A DNA stretch of 37,259 nucleotides, taken from Treponema sp. (GTDB lineage Bacteria; Spirochaetota; Spirochaetia; Treponematales; Treponemataceae). The stretch spans positions 1 to 37,259 of the forward strand of contig JAEDFA010000012.1 of the NCBI GenBank assembly GCA_016293005.1, given 5' to 3'. Below the pieces are notes generated by a model. That model worked only from the letters and a program-made list of their open reading frames with translations. It was not told where the DNA came from and ran no database searches. Of the stretch, positions 33,816 through 37,259 are shown one piece after another. Every line of letters begins with the position of its first letter. Within the stretch, counting starts at the first letter, position 1. The translations under genes and the position numbers were made by a program.

Positions 33816-35306
33816 ATGAAACTTCAAAAATCAAAAGCGGTATTCTGTGCAGTTTTAATTTCTTCCGTTTTCTTCAATGCATTTTCTGACGATTTTTCAG
33901 ACTTTGATGATTTTTCAGATTTTACTGATTTTGAAAATTCCGCAGAAAAATCATCAAATTTTGCAATAAACGGAAAAGCATCAATCGAAACCCGAGCGTA
34001 CATCGATTCTGACAATGCAGAAGAGATTGGAATCAGTGCAATTCCACAAGGAACACTTTCTTTTTCTTACAACGGAAAAAAATCTGATGGAAAAATCAGT
34101 TTAAAACTCAACGAAGAAATCATAAAAAATCACCCGATTGACATAATCGATGAACTGGAAATCAAAGGTTATTTCAACTTTTTCTCAATCGAAGCCGGAA
34201 AAATGAAAACAGTCTGGGGAAAAGGCGACAAATATCATGTCCTAGATAACTTCAATGCCGATGATTACAGCGATTTTATAATTCCAGATTATATCGAAAG
34301 ACGAATTTCGACTCCTCTTGTAAAACTGAATTTCGACATTCCTGTTTCAAACATTCACCTAGAAGCGCTCTACGCCCCGATTCTTACAGTCGACCATTTT
34401 GCTTCAAGCGGAAGATGGACTCCTTCTCAAGTTCAGACTCTAAATGATACAGTAACAAAAATTGCTTCTTATGATGTATTTTCAAAATTTACAAATATTA
34501 ACTATGAGAATGAGTTATTAAATAAACTTACTTCTCAACAATATCTTGTCGCTTTAAACGCTGCAAACGATTTAAAATCAAATCCATCTTCGATTTATCC
34601 TGACTTGATGACATTAAAATACGGACAGTTCGGCGGACGGCTTACAGGAACTTTCGGTTCATTCGATTTAGGCTTAAGTTACTACAACGGTTTTTACAAA
34701 CAGCCTACCGTAAATTACGCCAAAATCAAAACCTACATCGAAAAACGACTTTCAGACTCTGCAACAGAAGAAGATAAATTTCTTTCATACGACAGAAAAC
34801 AGACTTTCGGTTTTGATGCAGCGACAGTTCTGTGGCATTTTAACTTAAGAGGCGAATTTGCATACAATTTAACAGAAGATACAGACGGAACAAATCCCGC
34901 AATCAGAAATAATTCGCTCGGCTATCTTTTAGGCTTTGACATCGACCTTCCATTCTGGAATATGAATTTAAATATTCAGGAAACTGGAAATGTCATCTTA
35001 AACTCAGATAAAATAGAAGATAACACAAACGATTTTGAAAAATCTAAGACGGGCTACACTTCAAACAAAATCATCGCAAACATTACAACTTCATTTTTCC
35101 ACGACAAACTTGTTCCTGAAGTAACTGCAATCTGGTCAATCGAAAGAAAAGATTTCATCCTTCTTCCAAAAATTTCTTTTAAAGCAACTGACGCGCTCAC
35201 TTTTGAAGCCAAAGGAATGTACATTTTAAGCGGAGATGAAAACAGCGAATTCTACGCATGGAGAAAAAACAGTTTTATAAGCATTTATGCAAGCTGCCAG
35301 TTCTAA
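33816..35306 (+). CDS. Outer-membrane beta-barrel of the RND/LolA-like operon
   Basis: This is a 496-residue exported protein. The signal peptide is about 1-24 (MKLQKSKAVFCAVLISSVFFNAFS). Immediately after it is the acidic aromatic repeat DDFSDFDDFSDFTDFE (25-40), which resembles the 562-588 segment of the transporter. The remaining sequence alternates aromatic and polar residues as in a barrel and ends ISIYASCQF, with the terminal phenylalanine of outer-membrane proteins. Blocks such as IEAGKMKTVWGKGDKYHVLDNFN and YIERRISTPLVKLNF resemble DUF1302-like porins; this is a recognition by eye. TTGGAGA precedes the ATG. As the third gene of the unit it is the likely outer-membrane partner, and a strong terminator follows it. 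Confidence 0.8.
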   Translation: MKLQKSKAVFCAVLISSVFFNAFSDDFSDFDDFSDFTDFENSAEKSSNFAINGKASIETRAYIDSDNAEEIGISAIPQGTLSFSYNGKKSDGKISLKLNEEIIKNHPIDIIDELEIKGYFNFFSIEAGKMKTVWGKGDKYHVLDNFNADDYSDFIIPDYIERRISTPLVKLNFDIPVSNIHLEALYAPILTVDHFASSGRWTPSQVQTLNDTVTKIASYDVFSKFTNINYENELLNKLTSQQYLVALNAANDLKSNPSSIYPDLMTLKYGQFGGRLTGTFGSFDLGLSYYNGFYKQPTVNYAKIKTYIEKRLSDSATEEDKFLSYDRKQTFGFDAATVLWHFNLRGEFAYNLTEDTDGTNPAIRNNSLGYLLGFDIDLPFWNMNLNIQETGNVILNSDKIEDNTNDFEKSKTGYTSNKIIANITTSFFHDKLVPEVTAIWSIERKDFILLPKISFKATDALTFEAKGMYILSGDENSEFYAWRKNSFISIYASCQF

Positions 35307-35373
35307 AAAAAAAGCACCATAACACTGAAGTGTACCCCAATCATTGGACACTTTAGGTTGTGGTGCTTTTTTT
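35307..35373. terminator. Bidirectional terminator with nested hairpin core
   Basis: An A run at 35307-35313 is followed by GCACCATAAC (35314-35323), which pairs with GTTGTGGTGC (35357-35366, one T-G pair), and then by a T run at 35367-35373. Nested inside are AAGTGT/ACACTT (35328-35333 and 35348-35353) and CCAAT/ATTGG (35337-35341 and 35343-35347). It lies between convergent genes and serves both directions. The core may derive from insertion-sequence ends. Confidence 0.85.
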
Positions 35374-35388
35374 ACATTTTGATTTTTT

Positions 35389-35589
35389 TTACTGATTAAG
35401 CAAGTTCATTCCAGCATCAAAAAGTTTTGCACAATCTTCACAAAGATATGCTGTTTCTCCAAACGCTTTTTTCTCTTTCAAAGTAACATTTTCTTTTCCA
35501 CAAAAATCGCAAGTTCCCTTTTTTGCACAAGAAACAAAACCAACAACCGTAGCAAGCGAAATTAACGCAAGTAAAACAAATTTTTTCAT
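35389..35589 (-). CDS. Small zinc-ribbon lipoprotein
   Basis: This is a 66-residue protein. A lipoprotein signal runs to about residue 20, with C21 after VVGFVS as the likely lipidated residue. The mature part contains CDFC (27-30) and CEDC (50-53), two CxxC pairs 20 residues apart, as expected for a zinc ribbon or a reducible disulfide pair. GGGAGA precedes the ATG, and a good promoter lies upstream. It ends 16 bases from the bidirectional terminator, so it is probably transcribed alone. Zinc binding in the periplasm, or metal storage or sensing, is plausible; nothing in the neighbourhood decides it. Confidence 0.72.
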   Translation of the reverse strand: MKKFVLLALISLATVVGFVSCAKKGTCDFCGKENVTLKEKKAFGETAYLCEDCAKLFDAGMNLLNQ

Positions 35590-35653
35590 AAAATTCTCCC
35601 AAAAAAAGTTTACGGCATCTCTAAAAATTTAATTTTACAGATAACAGACTTTT

Positions 35654-35681
35654 ATAATATCCCAATTTTTCTGTATGTCAA
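35654..35681 (-). promoter_or_regulatory. Promoter of the zinc-ribbon lipoprotein gene
   Basis: On the minus strand the perfect -35 TTGACA (35676-35681) and -10 TATTAT (35654-35659) are separated by 16 bases. The leader is about 60 bases. An overlapping TTATAA two bases further along could serve as the -10 with an 18-base spacer. Confidence 0.6.
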
Positions 35682-35690
35682 TAAAAAAAA

Positions 35691-36419
35691 TTAATCATCA
35701 TCGTCTGATTTTTCAGGATAAAGATATTTTTCAAGACCACGCTTTCCATAATTAAAAACCATGCTGAGATAAAATTTATTTTCCGTTCCAAAAATCACAG
35801 AACCAGTTTTCGAAATCGCATCGTCATAATTTGCACCGTAACTATATTCTGAATAACCAGCAATTGGAAGTGAAAGTTCATACCCCGCTCCAAGCCCGAA
35901 AAGAAAACTTTTATTATTCACAAACCAGAAACGGTAGCCTAAATTAAGATTGAACATAAAAATTTCTGAATTAAAACTCGATGTATGACTTGAACTGTCA
36001 TAAGAATAAGATTTATTGTTCATTCCAAAACCCGGATTTACGACAAAAGACTGATGCTCAGAAATGTTAAAGCGAATGGCAGGAGCAAGATAAATATACC
36101 CTTTTGCCCCGAATGACATTTTTCCAGAATAAACAGTATCATTTCCGTCAAGCAGATTGAATTTAGAAAAAGTTCCAAACCCGTAAGAAAGACCAAGACC
36201 GACATCAAGAAATTTTACAGGAGAACCGAAATAAAATCCCCACTGCATTCCAAAATCTAACGGCCGCTTGAACACAACATTTAGAGAATTGTCTTCTTCA
36301 TCAACCATCGAAATAAAATCATACGGCAAATAACCAAGCGATAAATTCATCTCTACATTTGCACAAATAGCCTGAAGCGACAAAAAAACAACAGCAAAAA
36401 ACGAAATAACTTTTTTCAT
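35691..36419 (-). CDS. Small outer-membrane barrel-like protein, paralog A
   Basis: This is a 242-residue exported protein. The signal peptide is MKKVISFFAVVFLSLQAICA. Strand-like alternating sequence follows with FGMQWGFYFGSPVKFLDVGLGLSYGFG (about 57-84). The C-terminal KFYLSMVFNYGKRGLEKYLYP is followed by a run of four aspartates, an unusual end for a barrel protein. It is clearly related to the next gene, with shared (Q)WGFYFG, DxGLGLS and FGLGxG motifs. AGGGG precedes the ATG. It lies 125 bases after the paralog and has its own promoter. The family is not recognised; a small adhesin or porin-like barrel is possible. Confidence 0.72.
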   Translation of the reverse strand: MKKVISFFAVVFLSLQAICANVEMNLSLGYLPYDFISMVDEEDNSLNVVFKRPLDFGMQWGFYFGSPVKFLDVGLGLSYGFGTFSKFNLLDGNDTVYSGKMSFGAKGYIYLAPAIRFNISEHQSFVVNPGFGMNNKSYSYDSSSHTSSFNSEIFMFNLNLGYRFWFVNNKSFLFGLGAGYELSLPIAGYSEYSYGANYDDAISKTGSVIFGTENKFYLSMVFNYGKRGLEKYLYPEKSDDDD

Positions 36420-36459
36420 AAAAACCCCTTAAGATTGCCCTACAAATTTTAAGATGAAA

Positions 36460-36489
36460 ATTATAACGAAATATTATTTTTCTTGTTAA
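36460..36489 (-). promoter_or_regulatory. Promoter of paralog A
   Basis: On the minus strand the -35 TTAACA (36484-36489) and the perfect -10 TATAAT (36460-36465) are 18 bases apart, giving a leader of about 35 bases that contains AGGGG. This suggests paralog A can be transcribed separately from paralog B. Confidence 0.5.
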
Positions 36490-36544
36490 CTTTTTCACCA
36501 GAATAATTTAAAGGAAATCCGCCTGAAAAATTTTTGATTATTTA

Positions 36545-37213
36545 CTATTTATCTCCAAAATTAAAAATAACCCCAAGATAAACCTTAGCATCTATAGAAT
36601 TCGTGTTGATTCCTCCAATAGCTTCTATTTCCTTGCTATTATCAGTATAAACAGAATAAGAAGAGCCACCTAAAATGCAAAAAGAAACATCAGAACCTAC
36701 TCCAAGCCCAAAATGAAAACCATCTGAATTTATAAGCCATAATCTATATCCAATATCAAGATTTAAATTTATACCAAATTCAGTAACGCTTTTATTTAAA
36801 ATCCAGTTCATTCCAACTCCAGGTGAAATTGAAACAGAATGCATGTCCCCAAATTTCAGCCTGAAAGCAGGTCCAAAAGTAATATAATTATTAAGTGCAA
36901 CTCCATTCAATGACTTATTTCCTACTTTTGCAGAGCCTTTATATACATCATAATCATATATTGCACTAAAACCGACAGACAATCCCAGTCCCGCATCAAA
37001 GACTTTTCTTGGCTGACCAAAATAAAATCCCCATTGAAGTTCTAAGCCTAATGGTGCATTACATTTTGCAATATAATCCTCTTGCTCCTGGTCTCTTCCT
37101 AAATCAACATTTTTAACAGGCGATACAAAACAATTCATATCCATTTCTACATTAGCAAAAACAGAAGAACCACAGATGATTAATCCCAAGAATACAAGTA
37201 ATGTTTTTTTCAT
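36545..37213 (-). CDS. Small outer-membrane barrel-like protein, paralog B
   Basis: This is a 222-residue exported protein with signal peptide MKKTLLVFLGLIICGSSVFA and the same layout as the neighbouring 35691-36419 gene. It has LQWGFYFGQPRKVFDAGLGLSVGF and HFGLGVG blocks, and it ends KVYLGVIFNFGDK. It lacks the acidic tail of paralog A. The two genes look like a tandem duplication that has diverged considerably. GGAGGG precedes the ATG. Its function is unknown, and the upstream region is cut by the window edge. Confidence 0.72.
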   Translation of the reverse strand: MKKTLLVFLGLIICGSSVFANVEMDMNCFVSPVKNVDLGRDQEQEDYIAKCNAPLGLELQWGFYFGQPRKVFDAGLGLSVGFSAIYDYDVYKGSAKVGNKSLNGVALNNYITFGPAFRLKFGDMHSVSISPGVGMNWILNKSVTEFGINLNLDIGYRLWLINSDGFHFGLGVGSDVSFCILGGSSYSVYTDNSKEIEAIGGINTNSIDAKVYLGVIFNFGDK

Positions 37214-37228
37214 AAAAACCCTCCATAA

Positions 37229-37258
37229 ATTTTAATTTATTTCATATTACAAGGTCAA
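37229..37258 (-). promoter_or_regulatory. Possible promoter of paralog B
   Basis: On the minus strand TTGACC (37253-37258) and TAAAAT (37229-37234) are 18 bases apart, close to the window edge. The -10 is moderate and little flanking sequence is available. Confidence 0.35.
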
Positions 37259-37259
37259 A

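Overview
The window looks like a chromosomal segment of a low-GC spirochaete, most likely a Treponema relative. This is an inference from four things: strongly A/T-rich coding sequence; many envelope proteins with signal peptides or lipoboxes; a 1,467-residue membrane-anchored coiled-coil protein of the type called SpiroCoCo in spirochaetes; and an RND transporter, LolA-like protein and beta-barrel gene triplet. No tRNA, rRNA, CRISPR array, intact insertion sequence or phage gene is visible.

Layout. (1) 1-614: a GC-rich palindromic repeat beside a periplasmic thioredoxin of the TlpA/ResA type. (2) 615-1247: a 633-base non-coding stretch holding a tandem array of a 22-23 bp unit, several inverted repeats and a terminator. 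(3) 1248-28126: sixteen genes, all on the minus strand, most separated by fewer than 60 bases or overlapping. From their 5' end these are: a giant 2-hydroxyacyl-CoA dehydratase activase-like protein; an unknown exported protein; a 947-residue TPR protein; a beta-barrel; ExbB, ExbD and a TonB-like protein; a HAD hydrolase; the coiled-coil protein; an SH3-type lipoprotein; an ABC-F ATPase; GalE; an M20 peptidase; a small SH3 protein; an M48 metalloprotease lipoprotein; and a CHASE2 adenylate/guanylate cyclase. (4) 28318-29600: a plus-strand polyprenyl synthetase whose promoter lies so close to its ATG that the mRNA should be leaderless, plus a 70-residue membrane protein. (5) 29589-35306: an ArsR-type repressor gene divergent from an RND (MMPL) transporter, a LolA-like periplasmic protein and an outer-membrane barrel, with overlapping divergent promoters and a symmetrical operator. 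(6) 35307-37259: a nested bidirectional terminator, a tiny zinc-ribbon lipoprotein and two tandem paralogous small beta-barrel proteins, each with its own promoter.

How the genes work together. Two envelope modules stand out. TPR protein, plug-less barrel, ExbB, ExbD and TonB form a candidate proton-motive-force-driven trans-envelope machine. RND transporter, LolA-like protein and barrel form a candidate export route for lipid or lipoprotein, under ArsR control. In the second module the transporter's periplasmic loop and the barrel's mature N-terminus carry the same Asp-Phe-Ser-rich repeat, which may be a shared docking or tethering segment. This, the 22-bp array at 855-968 and the leaderless promoter are the least expected observations.

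Start sites were chosen from ribosome-binding sites. In several genes a TTG upstream of, or inside, the Shine-Dalgarno sequence was rejected in favour of the ATG just after it. All functions are inferred by reading; no database search was run.
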